From: MGBC163016 sp964631345
Lineage (GTDB): Bacteria; Actinomycetota; Coriobacteriia; Coriobacteriales; Eggerthellaceae
NCBI GenBank assembly: GCA_964631345.1
Contig: CAZVWE010000003.1
Location: 137,097 to 201,096, forward strand
Length of the DNA stretch: 64,000 nt
Reading direction: 5' to 3'
Shown here: piece after piece, positions 8,331-17,871 of the stretch
Layout of the letters: every line of letters begins with the position of its first letter
Position numbering within the stretch: the first letter of the stretch is position 1
Program-made: the position numbers and the translations under genes
Notes under the pieces: generated by a model
What the model was told of the DNA's origin: nothing
Databases searched by the model: none
Seen by the model: only the letters and a program-made list of their open reading frames with translations

Positions 8331-9692
8331 ATGGGATTTCATTTGGAATTTGAACTGATATCACTTCTTTGTATTGTAGTAGTCGCTTTCATTTGCCCTC
8401 TTATATCCTCATTTCTTCCAAACAAGCTGATCCCAGAGACAGTATTTCTTCTTCTCTTTGGAATGCTTTTAGGTCCTAATGTCGCAGGAATTATAGATAC
8501 AGGGGATGCAATATCACTCTTATCCGATCTAGGACTATCTTTTTTATTCTTGCTAGCAGGCTATGAAATCGATCCAAAGACGCTCCGCAGCTCACAAGGC
8601 AAGCATGGCTTTTTCACATGGATAGCTTCATTTGCTGTAACGATGCTCATCGTTTTTCTATTTCCTGGGTTTTCGGAAAATCCAATAATGCACTTAGCGT
8701 TAGGGATCGCTCTTACAACTACAGCATATGGAACTATTGTTCCTATCCTTCATGAAAGAAATATTGTAGGCACAAAAATTGGAGATGCCGTCATAGCTTA
8801 CGGTACATGGGGAGAACTTTGTCCAATAATAGCCATTGCTTTATTGCTTTCTTCAAGATCTGCATGGGTTACAGGAATCGTGCTTCTTGCTTTTGCAATC
8901 CTTGCAATCACTTCTGCGGTTATACCTAAAAAACTCGCAGAAAAAGGAACGCACATGGTGCAATTTGTACAAGATAATTCAGACACAAATTCTCAAATGA
9001 CCGTCCGTGGAGTCATGATTCTTCTTATGGGATTAGTTTGTATCTCGGCTCTTTTTGGACTCGATATCGTGCTTGGGGCATTTGCTGCCGGATTTGCATT
9101 AAGAGCAATACTTCCCCATGGAAACGAAGGCCTTGAGATTAAACTCCAAGGCATCGGATATGGCTTTTTTGTACCTCTATTCTTTATAATAAGCGGAACA
9201 AAAATTGATCCTAGCGCTGTAGCAACCAGCCCATTATTATTGCTTGCTTTCATCGCTTTGCTCATACTTATGAGAGCGGTGCCAATATATATCGGACTTA
9301 GCCTAAGTAAAGAAAGCCATAATATGTCTTCGCGCAACAAAGCAACTGTTTCTCTATATTGCACAACCGCGCTTCCTTTAATTGTTGCCGTAACAAGCGT
9401 TGCAGTTTCTAGTGGTGCCATGTCTCAGCAAATGGCCTCTGTTCTAATAAGCGCCGGTGGGATTAGTGTCTTACTCATGCCTCTTTTAGCATCGCTTACA
9501 CTGCATACCATTGATGCGGAAATGGGAGAAGCGATAAAAGCTATTGGCCACTCTCCAAAAAAGACTATAACAATTCTTAAAGCACACCATCAAGCAGAGA
9601 AAGAAAAGCGACCCAGTATGGTTCATGTTTTAAGTAAAACTAAAAATAAAAAGCATTCGGAATTATTGCTATCAGACAAGAAAGACAACTAA
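8331..9692 (+). CDS. Cation:proton antiporter (CPA2/Kef-type membrane domain)
   Basis: Integral membrane protein of about 450 aa, almost entirely hydrophobic, with 12-13 predicted membrane segments. The early segment LIPETVFLLLFGMLLGPNVAG and the following LSDLGLSFLFLLAGYEID are typical of the Na+/H+ exchanger fold of the CPA2 family. There is no C-terminal nucleotide-binding TrkA/RCK domain, only a basic tail of about 50 residues. The start is uncertain: ATG 8331 has GGAG directly abutting it, TTG 8316 and TTG 8343 are alternatives. It is divergent from trxA and converges on the K+ channel gene. Substrate ion is unknown. Confidence 0.85.
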   Translation: MGFHLEFELISLLCIVVVAFICPLISSFLPNKLIPETVFLLLFGMLLGPNVAGIIDTGDAISLLSDLGLSFLFLLAGYEIDPKTLRSSQGKHGFFTWIASFAVTMLIVFLFPGFSENPIMHLALGIALTTTAYGTIVPILHERNIVGTKIGDAVIAYGTWGELCPIIAIALLLSSRSAWVTGIVLLAFAILAITSAVIPKKLAEKGTHMVQFVQDNSDTNSQMTVRGVMILLMGLVCISALFGLDIVLGAFAAGFALRAILPHGNEGLEIKLQGIGYGFFVPLFFIISGTKIDPSAVATSPLLLLAFIALLILMRAVPIYIGLSLSKESHNMSSRNKATVSLYCTTALPLIVAVTSVAVSSGAMSQQMASVLISAGGISVLLMPLLASLTLHTIDAEMGEAIKAIGHSPKKTITILKAHHQAEKEKRPSMVHVLSKTKNKKHSELLLSDKKDN

Positions 9693-9768
9693 AAATAACT
9701 CTTGAAAACCGCTGATTTTGCAATATCTTTGAGAATGTCTTGAACCTCGTTGTTTATCTTCGTCGCTT

Positions 9769-10918
9769 CTATTTCGATTTATTGCGTTTTTCGTCTAATT
9801 CCTTATCTGACTCTTTATTTGATTCCTTATCTAATTCCTTATCTAATTCCTTATNNNNNNNNNNNNNNNNNNNNNNNNNNNNNNNNNNNNNNNNNNNNNN
9901 NNNNNNNNNNNNNNNNNNNNNNNNNNNNNNNNNNNNNNNNNNNNNNNNNNNNNNATTCCTTATCTAATTCCTTATCTAATTCCTTATTTGATTTCTTGCC
10001 TGACTCTTTATCTGATTCTTTATTAGATTTCTTATCTGATTCTTTAGTAGCTTCACTTCTTTTACTTTCACTTGATGCACCTTCACCAGATTCAGCTTTC
10101 ACATCACGTTCTATTTGACGCACAGTTGAGCGTTGAAACTCTGACACAAACCCAGCGGAAAATATTCCAGCAGGAATAGCAACTAAAGCAACCGACAAGA
10201 ACATTATGATGGAGCCAACAATTCTGCCTAAAGGAGTTATAGGCACAAGGTCTCCGTAACCAGTAGCAGTAATTGTGGTTACCGCCCAATAGACTCCAGA
10301 TAAAAGGTTGTTAAATTTGTCAGGCTGTGCAGGGTTTTCTATCTCATACATCACCACGCTAGCAACAACTGTTAAAAGTGCGATCACTAAAAATGAAGCG
10401 ATTATTTCATGCTTGCGTTTTTGTACCACGCGACCAATCGTCATAAGGCCGCTCATATAGCGAGATATCTTTACAAGTCTCACCAATCTAATTATGTTCA
10501 CAATATTTCTAATAGCCGGAGTCATTGGAACAAACCATGCGATTAGATTTGGAAAAAACGAAAGGAAGTCGATAATCCCTAACGGCGAAAAAATATATTT
10601 CATTCTAGCTTTTGCACGGCTCATATGGGCAAATGCCAAATCAGCTATCCATACACGAGCTATATATTCAATAGCAAAACATACGGTGGATACGCGATAA
10701 AAGACGGCCAAAATGCGTAGAAATTTATCGCTAAAATCAGGCTCTACAGAAACAAAAACAATGACAGCATTCAGAACGATTAATGCAAAAAGGGAACACC
10801 CTACAATTTTTGCAAGCATGTTCCCTTTTCTGACATCTTCTAAGGCATAAAAAGTTTCGCGTTTGATATATGACGCGTTTTTAAGTCCGAATCCTATATG
10901 GGGGTTATAACCCAGCAT
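9769..10918 (-). CDS. Voltage-sensor-type potassium channel with repetitive charged tail, interrupted by assembly gap
   Basis: Six-transmembrane K+ channel subunit. S1-S3 are within residues 36-130. An S4-like helix has basic residues every third position (R144, R147, K150, R153). The pore filter TATGYGD is at residues 217-223. From about residue 273 the tail is a low-complexity run of D/N-K-E/K-L/S tetrads that continues through the 100-N gap. Past the gap the same repeat reads on in one frame to a TAG at 9769, so the gene is probably intact with unknown tail length. The ATG at 10918 overlaps the thrS stop by 14 bases, implying coupling. Confidence 0.85.
9793..10046. repeat. 12-bp tandem repeats encoding the channel tail
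   Basis: Tandem copies of TTATCTAATTCC (plus strand) and variants flank the gap on both sides. On the minus strand the unit is GATAAGGAATTA, encoding Asp-Lys-Glu-Leu. Copies nearest the gap are identical, while copies further out diverge (ESDK, NKES). That pattern suggests recent expansion and contraction at the centre. Confidence 0.9.
9855..9954. other. Assembly gap of 100 N
   Basis: Exactly 100 undetermined bases inside a perfect 12-bp tandem repeat. A round 100 is the usual placeholder for unknown length. The reading frames on the two sides join only if the true gap is a multiple of three; for perfect repeats it would be 3 plus a multiple of 12. Confidence 0.98.
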
Positions 10919-12818
10919 TCCTAATCACATCGATAAATTCTTTTCTATCCCACGTTCCAAGATCGCCCTCACTTCTTTCACGTAGGGAAATAGTTTTTTC
11001 TTCTACCTCTTTATCACCCATCACAACCATGTATGGAATTTTTTGTGATTGAGCTTTTGCGATCTTTACCTTCATCGGCTCGTTTTGATCGTAAATCTCA
11101 ACTCGTCCGCCAACACTTTTTAGTTCACCTGCAAACTCAGCTGCAGCCTCTTTATGCCTATCTGCAATCGGAATCACAGCAACCTGCACAGGGGCAAGCC
11201 ACAGTGGAAATGCTCCTGCATAGTGCTCAATCAAAATACCCAAGAAGCGCTCCATAGAACCAAATATCGCACGATGCAACATCCATGGACGCTGCTCAGT
11301 GTTATCTGCAGCGCGATAGGTTAATCCAAAGCGCTCCGGCATATTGAAATCAATTTGAACAGTTGAGCATTGCCAGGTTCTACCTAAAGCATCTTTTACC
11401 TTGATATCGATCTTAGGTCCATAGAAAGCACCGTCGCCCTCGTTAATATCAAACTCAAGGCCTTTAATTTCGCAAGCTTTTTCTAGTGACGTTGTGGCAT
11501 GCTCCCACATGTCATCTGTTCCAATAGATTTCTCAGGACGTGTTGATATTTCTGCCTCATATTCAAACCCAAAAGTCCCCATTACATAATCAACAAGATC
11601 AAGGATCGCGACAACCTCTTCGATGACTTGATCACGCGTACAGAAAATATGAGCGTCGTCTTGCGTAAACCCACGAGCCCTTAAAAGCCCATGAACAACG
11701 CCAGACATTTCATGTCTATAAACTGTACCGAATTCAAAATATCTAAGAGGAAGATCACGATATGAATGAAGCTCACTTCTATAAAGCATTACATGACCTG
11801 GACAGTTCATTGGCTTCACGGCATATTCGACAAGATTTACATCCTCATCGGTTCCCTCGTTGATATTAAAGAAATACATGTTTTCTTTATAGAAGCCATA
11901 ATGTCCACTGGTCTTCCAAACATCAGCATTGTAAATATGAGGAGTTATTACTTCTTCGTAACCCCTCTCATAGAGATCACGCCTTAGCCATTCCTGCATT
12001 GTACGTATCACACGAGCGCCTTTTGGTGGATACAACGGAAGTCCCGCACCAGCAAGGGAATCCATGGTAAATATCCCAAGTTCACGCCCTAGTTTTCTGT
12101 GATCACGCTTTTCGGCTTCCTCGATTTGAGTTAAATATGCATCCAACTCTTTTTTATCAAAGAACGCTGTGCCATAAATTCTTGTGAGCATTTCATTATT
12201 GGCGTCGCCCTTCCAATAAGCTCCAGCTGTTTTCATGAGCTTTATAGCGCCGATTTTCCCAGCGCTAGGCATATGGGCGCCATTGCAAAGATCAACAAAA
12301 CTTCCATGGCGTCTAATTACAATTGGCTCATCTTCTGGCAAATCATCTATGTGCTCAGACTTAAGTCGTTGATCTTTAAAGATTTCTTTAGCCTCATCGC
12401 GCGTCACAACTTCACGGACAAAAGGCTCATCGCGCTTGATAATCTCTGTCATACGATTTTCGATAGCCTCAAAAGACTCAGGCGATATAGGCTCAGTTAA
12501 TGCAAAATCATAGAAAAAGCCATCATCTGTTGCAGGGCCAAATCCAATTTGTGCACCAGGATATAGTTCTTGTACAGCTTCCGCCATAACATGCGCAGCA
12601 GAATGTCTCATAACAGATAGAGCATCGTCGCTTTTCTTGGTGATAATTTCTAGACTATCGCCATCATTTAGCTCATCGTCTAAATCAGCAAATTCACCAT
12701 TTATCTTTCCAAGAAGCGCAGCTTTTGCAAGGCCTTCCCCAATAGCTTTTGCGCCATCTAGTACAGTAGCTCCGCTTGCAAGTTCTAACGTACTTCCATC
12801 AGGCAGATTGATGTGCAT
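10905..12818 (-). CDS. thrS: Threonine-tRNA ligase
   Basis: Charges tRNA-Thr and edits Ser-tRNA-Thr. The 637-aa protein shows the N-terminal TGS domain (residues 1-60), the editing domain with HSAAH, then the class II catalytic core with zinc-binding Cys in MNCPGH, the motif 2 block RYFEFGTVYRHE, and a C-terminal anticodon domain. The ATG at 12818 has AAAGGGG upstream; one earlier TTG in frame is unlikely. The 76 bases upstream are too short for a T-box leader, and none is seen. The K+ channel gene overlaps its stop. Confidence 0.97.
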   Translation of the reverse strand: MHINLPDGSTLELASGATVLDGAKAIGEGLAKAALLGKINGEFADLDDELNDGDSLEIITKKSDDALSVMRHSAAHVMAEAVQELYPGAQIGFGPATDDGFFYDFALTEPISPESFEAIENRMTEIIKRDEPFVREVVTRDEAKEIFKDQRLKSEHIDDLPEDEPIVIRRHGSFVDLCNGAHMPSAGKIGAIKLMKTAGAYWKGDANNEMLTRIYGTAFFDKKELDAYLTQIEEAEKRDHRKLGRELGIFTMDSLAGAGLPLYPPKGARVIRTMQEWLRRDLYERGYEEVITPHIYNADVWKTSGHYGFYKENMYFFNINEGTDEDVNLVEYAVKPMNCPGHVMLYRSELHSYRDLPLRYFEFGTVYRHEMSGVVHGLLRARGFTQDDAHIFCTRDQVIEEVVAILDLVDYVMGTFGFEYEAEISTRPEKSIGTDDMWEHATTSLEKACEIKGLEFDINEGDGAFYGPKIDIKVKDALGRTWQCSTVQIDFNMPERFGLTYRAADNTEQRPWMLHRAIFGSMERFLGILIEHYAGAFPLWLAPVQVAVIPIADRHKEAAAEFAGELKSVGGRVEIYDQNEPMKVKIAKAQSQKIPYMVVMGDKEVEEKTISLRERSEGDLGTWDRKEFIDVIRNAGL

Positions 12819-12894
12819 CAAAGCCCCTTTCTAAAGCTTAAAGCATGTATAAATTCGAAACAAAAATCTAAAACTTATTGCTCTATCCAACGAA

Positions 12895-12915
12895 ATGGCG
12901 GCATATCGCCGCCAT
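12895..12915. terminator. GC-rich hairpin upstream of thrS
   Basis: ATGGCGGC and GCCGCCAT form an 8-bp stem around ATATC. On the minus strand TTTCGTT follows. The hairpin lies after the zinc-ribbon gene and before thrS, where it could end the upstream transcript. The U-run is weak. Confidence 0.4.
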
Positions 12916-13034
12916 GGGTTCTAGCTTATTTGTAGTATAGCGTGATCTGACTGTTTAGCGCATATCATCAGCAATACGAGCAAAGTAAACACAGCGGTGC
13001 GTTACATCCAAAGTTACATCCAAACTAAAATTTG

Positions 13035-13565
13035 TTAAGACGTACGCTCGGTTCGAGTGCTTCTAGAAGAAGCGGCAGGACGTTTGCGAGAACGCTGAGT
13101 TGTCTTAGATTGCGATCTTTGGCTCGGAGCCCCAACAGGTGTTGCGCAGAAAGGACATATTGTCCAAGCAGGTTCAAGCGCCCTCTCGCAGTGAGAACAC
13201 AAGTTTTTTAGCTGAGTATGGCAATTAGGGCAAATGACATAATTCACATCTACCGGATATCCGCATGCTGCACATTCACCATAATTCATGAGTTGTCGCT
13301 GCTTTAGAGCAACCTCAAGTTCTTGTTCGTCTCGATCGATCTGAAGCATCGGTGGCCTTAACAAGCAATACGCAATAACGCCTACAAGAGGAATTAGGGC
13401 TACAACTCCCCAGATGTACCAACTGGTTCCACGTAGATAAGCATCGCGTACTACCCAGATAATTGACAATACATACAAAAGAACAAGTAAAACTACGACT
13501 ATAGTGAAGCCGACTTGCATCTGCGGAGTCCACAGCTGCGACAATAATTCGCTCACTGAACTCAA
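13035..13565 (-). CDS. Membrane-anchored double zinc-ribbon protein, function unknown
   Basis: 176-aa protein with two predicted membrane helices (about residues 17-38 and 49-66), then two CxxC zinc ribbons (CAACGYP with CPNC, and CSHC with CPFC), and a basic Arg/Ser/Thr-rich tail. The layout resembles small phospholipase D nuclease N-terminal-type or zinc-ribbon membrane proteins of Gram-positives, but I do not recognise a defined family. GGGAGG precedes a TTG at 13565; the GTG at 13556 is an alternative start. It lies between valS and thrS on the same strand. Confidence 0.75.
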   Translation of the reverse strand: MSSVSELLSQLWTPQMQVGFTIVVVLLVLLYVLSIIWVVRDAYLRGTSWYIWGVVALIPLVGVIAYCLLRPPMLQIDRDEQELEVALKQRQLMNYGECAACGYPVDVNYVICPNCHTQLKNLCSHCERALEPAWTICPFCATPVGAPSQRSQSKTTQRSRKRPAASSRSTRTERTS

Positions 13566-13665
13566 TGCCTCCCTGATTCAATGTATATCTGCATAGTCCA
13601 TGCTCTACCACTGCTATACAGAAAACTGTTGACCATATTGTTCAAAATTATAACAAAGAAGAATT

Positions 13666-16323
13666 TTACCCTATGGAGTCTATCTGAGTCTCCAATTGGC
13701 CTTTTCGTTCGGTAAGTTCAGCCAATCTAGCTTTATCCTTCTCGATTATCTCTGGAGCGGCTTTAGCTAAAAACCCTGGATTGGAAAGCTTTTTCTCAAA
13801 TTTCTCAAAATCTTTCGTCACAGATTCAAGCTCTTTTTTAAGACGTTTCTTTTCTTCCTCAAAATCCACAATTCCAACAAGGTCAACATATATCTCTACG
13901 CCCTCACCAAAACCAACGCTTGAACCTTGTGGTTTTTCCATATTAGGAGATGCTTCCAAAGAATCAATATTTGCAAGTTTTATCGCAAGGGCTGATTGGG
14001 TATTTATCAAAGAAAGCGTATCGCCTTCAGCCTTTATATACACATTAAGTTTTTCTTTAGGTGATACACCGTATCTTGCACGTGCTGAACGAACGGCGCT
14101 CACGATATCACAGACTACCTGAATAGAGGCTTCAGCTTCATCATCAATATACTGTTCAAACTCACAAGCGTCAGGCCACGGTGCTCCTATGAGCATCTCT
14201 GGAGCTGACTTTAAATGCGGAATACCTGCATAAATCTCTTCTGTAATAAATGGCATTACAGGATGAAGTAAGCGAAGTACCGCATACATTAGGTGAATTA
14301 AATTCCTTTGACATGCCAAGCGGTCTTCTGGTTCTGCGTGTACGTCAAGGCGACCTTTTGAGAATTCGATATACCAGTCACACAGTTCATTCCAGCAAAA
14401 TGTATAAAGAGCTTTTGTGATATCGCTGAATTCAAATTCCTCATAAGCCCGATCCAAGTCACGAACAAGCTTTCCTAATCGAGAAAATATCCAGCGATCT
14501 GCTTGGGTTTTTAACTCCGGATCACCTTCAGTATATCCGTCGAGATTCATACTTACGAATCGCGCAGCATTTTTTATTTTGTTCGAAAAGTTTCTAGCGC
14601 TTTCAATTCTTTGAACATCAAATCTCATCGCTTGTGTACCGGTTACTTGCGAAAGCAGCCCAAACCTCATGCCGTCTGCTCCGTAATCTTTCATAAGATC
14701 AACCGGATCAACACCGTTTCCACGAGACTTACTCATAGGCTTTCCATCTGCACCCATAACGGTTGGATGGATAATCACGTCTTTGAATGGGATTTCATGA
14801 GTGAAATACTCTGATGCCATCACCATGCGCGCAACCCAAAGACCCATAATATCGCGAGCGGTTGATAAAACCTGCGTTGGATAATACTTTTGAAGATCGG
14901 GAGATTCCATGCCTTGCTCTCCCCAACCTTGAGTTGCAAATGGCCATAGCTGGGAAGAAAACCAAGTATCTAAAACATCCTCATCCTGTCTAACTGCATG
15001 TCCGCATACTGGGCACACTTCAAAATCTTCAAGACATGCATCAGACCATCCACATTCATCACAGTAAAACATCGGGATTCTGTGGCCCCACCAAAGCTGT
15101 CTTGAAATACACCAGTCTTTTAGATTTTCGAGCCAATCAAGATACACCTGTGACCATCTGCTCGGATGGAATTTAACTTCGCCTGATTCAACAGCTTTAC
15201 GAGCAGCATCCTTTAGGGCGTCAACCTTTACAAACCATTGTTCAGATAACCATGGTTCCAACGCATTGTGACAGCGATAACAATGCATAACAGAGTGTGT
15301 GATATCTTCTGTTTTTTCCAAAAGCCCAAGAGAATCAAATTCTTGAACTATGGCCTCTCTGGCCTCATCGCGTGTCATACCACTGAATTTTCCATAACCA
15401 TCCACCACATGTGCTGACTCATCAAAAATATTTACCTGTGGAAGGTCGTGACGCGCACCCATCGCATAGTCATTAGGATCATGTGCAGGAGTTACTTTTA
15501 CAGCACCTGTTCCATACTCAGCGTCAACATGAAAATCAGTAAATATTGGTATCTTACGCCCTACTATTGGCAGCAAGATTTCATGTCCAACAATATCTTG
15601 ATAGCGCGGATCTTTTGGGCTTACAGCAACACCGGTGTCTCCAAGCATTGTTTCTGGGCGCGTTGTAGCAACCACCACATACTCAATATCGCCAACAGGT
15701 TCTGTTAGCGGATAACGTAAATACCAAAGATGCCCTGCATCATCTGTGTATTCAGCTTCATCATCTGCAATTGCAGTTGTGCAACTTGGACACCAATTTA
15801 CAATGCGTTTCCCACGAAAAATAATTCCTTCGTGATACCAATCACAAAAAACTTTACGGACAGCTAACGAAAACTCTGGACTCATAGTGAATTGTTCATC
15901 TGCATAATCGCAACTACAGCCCATTGACTTAATCTGGTTTACGATAGTTGAGCCGTATTCATCACGCCATTTCTGGCATTCCTCAATAAATGCCTCACGC
16001 CCAATTTCTCGTCTATTTATACCCTGTTCTGCAAGGTGTTTATCAACTTTTGTCTGCGTAGCAATACCCGCATGATCTGTTCCTAAAATCCAACGAGTCT
16101 GATATCCCTGCATACGAGCACGACGAATGCAAGCGTCTTGAATAGAGTCATTTAAGGCATGGCCTAAATGTAAAACACCGGTAACATTCGGTGGCGGAAT
16201 AACGATCGTATAAGAATCATTTGCATGCTTTCCGAAACCTGGAGTTCTTAAAAAGAAACCTCCGTCTTTCCATGCTTGAAATATGGGTTGTTCCCAAGAT
16301 GCGTAATCCTCGCCGTTTGCCAT
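13666..16323 (-). CDS. valS: Valine-tRNA ligase
   Basis: Class I synthetase that charges tRNA-Val. The 885-aa protein has the HIGH-type motif HLGHAL in PPNVTGVLHLGHAL near residue 45, a zinc-ribbon pair (CDECGW and CPVCGH), the KMSKS-type motif GKPMSKSRGNG, an anticodon-binding domain, and the C-terminal coiled-coil arm from about residue 815 that is characteristic of ValRS. The ATG at 16323 is preceded by AGGCAGGC. It follows clpX with a gap of 45 bases, so no leader regulation is likely. Confidence 0.97.
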   Translation of the reverse strand: MANGEDYASWEQPIFQAWKDGGFFLRTPGFGKHANDSYTIVIPPPNVTGVLHLGHALNDSIQDACIRRARMQGYQTRWILGTDHAGIATQTKVDKHLAEQGINRREIGREAFIEECQKWRDEYGSTIVNQIKSMGCSCDYADEQFTMSPEFSLAVRKVFCDWYHEGIIFRGKRIVNWCPSCTTAIADDEAEYTDDAGHLWYLRYPLTEPVGDIEYVVVATTRPETMLGDTGVAVSPKDPRYQDIVGHEILLPIVGRKIPIFTDFHVDAEYGTGAVKVTPAHDPNDYAMGARHDLPQVNIFDESAHVVDGYGKFSGMTRDEAREAIVQEFDSLGLLEKTEDITHSVMHCYRCHNALEPWLSEQWFVKVDALKDAARKAVESGEVKFHPSRWSQVYLDWLENLKDWCISRQLWWGHRIPMFYCDECGWSDACLEDFEVCPVCGHAVRQDEDVLDTWFSSQLWPFATQGWGEQGMESPDLQKYYPTQVLSTARDIMGLWVARMVMASEYFTHEIPFKDVIIHPTVMGADGKPMSKSRGNGVDPVDLMKDYGADGMRFGLLSQVTGTQAMRFDVQRIESARNFSNKIKNAARFVSMNLDGYTEGDPELKTQADRWIFSRLGKLVRDLDRAYEEFEFSDITKALYTFCWNELCDWYIEFSKGRLDVHAEPEDRLACQRNLIHLMYAVLRLLHPVMPFITEEIYAGIPHLKSAPEMLIGAPWPDACEFEQYIDDEAEASIQVVCDIVSAVRSARARYGVSPKEKLNVYIKAEGDTLSLINTQSALAIKLANIDSLEASPNMEKPQGSSVGFGEGVEIYVDLVGIVDFEEEKKRLKKELESVTKDFEKFEKKLSNPGFLAKAAPEIIEKDKARLAELTERKGQLETQIDSIG

Positions 16324-16368
16324 CTTGCCTGCCTTCTTGATATTGGAATACCTAATGTAGTTTGTATT

Positions 16369-17790
16369 TTATGCGCTTTGTTTTGCTTTCTTTGTTGTCA
16401 CGTTTGTGATTTCTGGAGTGGTTGTACCATCGATATCACTTGCACGAATAACAACTTGAGTGTCTCCCTTTTTATCTGGGAGATCATACATTACATCCAT
16501 AAGCACGCGCTCACATATTGAACGAAGTCCACGAGCTCCAGTATTTCTTGTTACAGCCTCTTTCGCAATCTCTGAAAGCGCCTCATCCTCTACGATAAGC
16601 TCAGAACCTTCAAGTGAAAACAGCTTTTTGTACTGTTTAATAAGTGCGTTTTTAGGTTCAACAAGAATACGTACTAAATCATCTTCTGTAAGTTCATCAA
16701 GAGTTGTGATAACAGGAATTCTTCCAACAAACTCAGGGATCATTCCGTATTTATTTAAGTCCTCAGGAAGAACTTGCGCTAAAAGTTCAGCTTCAGCTTG
16801 TTTCTTTGATTCAGGAAGCTCGGATGCAAAACCTAGGCCGCTTTTGCCAACACGTTGACCAACGATATCTGCAAGGCCGACAAAAGCTCCTCCAAGAATA
16901 AACAGGATATTTGTCGTATCTATATGGATTAGCTCTTGTTCCGGATGTTTACGTCCGCCTTGAGGCGGCACCGCAGCGTCACACCCTTCAACAATCTTTA
17001 ATAACGACTGTTGAACCCCTTCACCTGACACATCACGTGTAATTGATAGGTTTTCTGCCTTCCTAGCAATCTTGTCAATCTCATCTATATAGATAATTCC
17101 AATTTGAGCCATTGGAATATCGTAATCGGCCGCAGTTATCAGTTTAAGCAAGATATTCTCAACATCTTCACCAACATATCCTGCTTCTGTAAGCGTAGTC
17201 GCATCGGCAATAGCAAAAGGTACCTTAAGCGTTCGCGCAAGAGTCTGAGCAAGGAGAGTTTTACCAGAACCTGTAGGTCCTAAAAGCATAATGTTTGACT
17301 TATCAATCTCAACATCATCATCTTCTGCCTTAGGATCTTGTGTGATCCTTTTATAGTGGTTATACACAGCAACCGACAGTGCACGTTTTGCCGCTTCTTG
17401 TCCAACCACATGTTCAGAAAGGCAATCATGTATCTCTTTTGGAGTTGGAAGCTCTTCTAAAACAAGCTCAGGTGACTTTTCTTTCTGCTTGTTTGTATAT
17501 ACGCCACCTTCTGTAATTTCAACGTCAGCAGGATATCCAACATGTGAACCTACAGGATAGCCACTTGGAGTTCTTCCATGTTTAGGATCAGGATAGCCAT
17601 TTTCATCGAAGGAGTTATAAAAACCCATATCCTGCATCATGGCATCAGCGCATACGGTAATACATTCATCACAGATGTAAATTCCACCAGGACCTGCAAT
17701 CATAGAATTTACCTGCTCAGGAGTTTTACCGCAGAAGGCGCATTCTATTTTTTTGTCAGTCCCCGAATCGTCTGCAACTTTTCTATTCAT
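16369..17790 (-). CDS. clpX: ATP-dependent Clp protease ATP-binding subunit ClpX
   Basis: AAA+ unfoldase that feeds substrates to ClpP. The 473-aa protein is longer than the usual 410-430. It has the N-terminal zinc-binding domain with Cys17, 20, 40 and 43, then a longer than usual linker (about 53-110) containing three GYP motifs, then the AAA+ core with Walker A GPTGSGKT (171-178), pore motif GYVGED, Walker B YIDEIDKI, and the C-terminal sensor domain. The Gly/Tyr/Pro linker accounts for the extra length. clpP is directly upstream, but a terminator-like hairpin lies between them. Confidence 0.97.
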   Translation of the reverse strand: MNRKVADDSGTDKKIECAFCGKTPEQVNSMIAGPGGIYICDECITVCADAMMQDMGFYNSFDENGYPDPKHGRTPSGYPVGSHVGYPADVEITEGGVYTNKQKEKSPELVLEELPTPKEIHDCLSEHVVGQEAAKRALSVAVYNHYKRITQDPKAEDDDVEIDKSNIMLLGPTGSGKTLLAQTLARTLKVPFAIADATTLTEAGYVGEDVENILLKLITAADYDIPMAQIGIIYIDEIDKIARKAENLSITRDVSGEGVQQSLLKIVEGCDAAVPPQGGRKHPEQELIHIDTTNILFILGGAFVGLADIVGQRVGKSGLGFASELPESKKQAEAELLAQVLPEDLNKYGMIPEFVGRIPVITTLDELTEDDLVRILVEPKNALIKQYKKLFSLEGSELIVEDEALSEIAKEAVTRNTGARGLRSICERVLMDVMYDLPDKKGDTQVVIRASDIDGTTTPEITNVTTKKAKQSA

Positions 17791-17827
17791 TTAGCCCCAA
17801 ACTCCATATCCATAAACATTTACAAAA

Positions 17828-17854
17828 GGGACGCCCTGGTTTCCAGAACGTCCC
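17828..17854 (-). terminator. Terminator between clpP and clpX
   Basis: On the minus strand GGGACG pairs with CGTCCC and the inner CTGG with CCAG around AAA, with a small internal loop. TTTTG follows. It stands 18 bases after the clpP stop and 37 before the clpX ATG, so clpX may be partly uncoupled from clpP. Confidence 0.7.
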
Positions 17855-17871
17855 TTCCAATCACGTCTTAA

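Noticed and set aside
9793..10046. CRISPR-like regular repeats around the N run
   Set aside because: The unit is 12 bases with no spacers, lies in frame in the channel gene and encodes a tetrapeptide. It is a coding tandem repeat.
12819..13034. T-box upstream of thrS
   Set aside because: Only about 200 bases lie before the next gene, with no AGUA or T-box consensus; just one hairpin.
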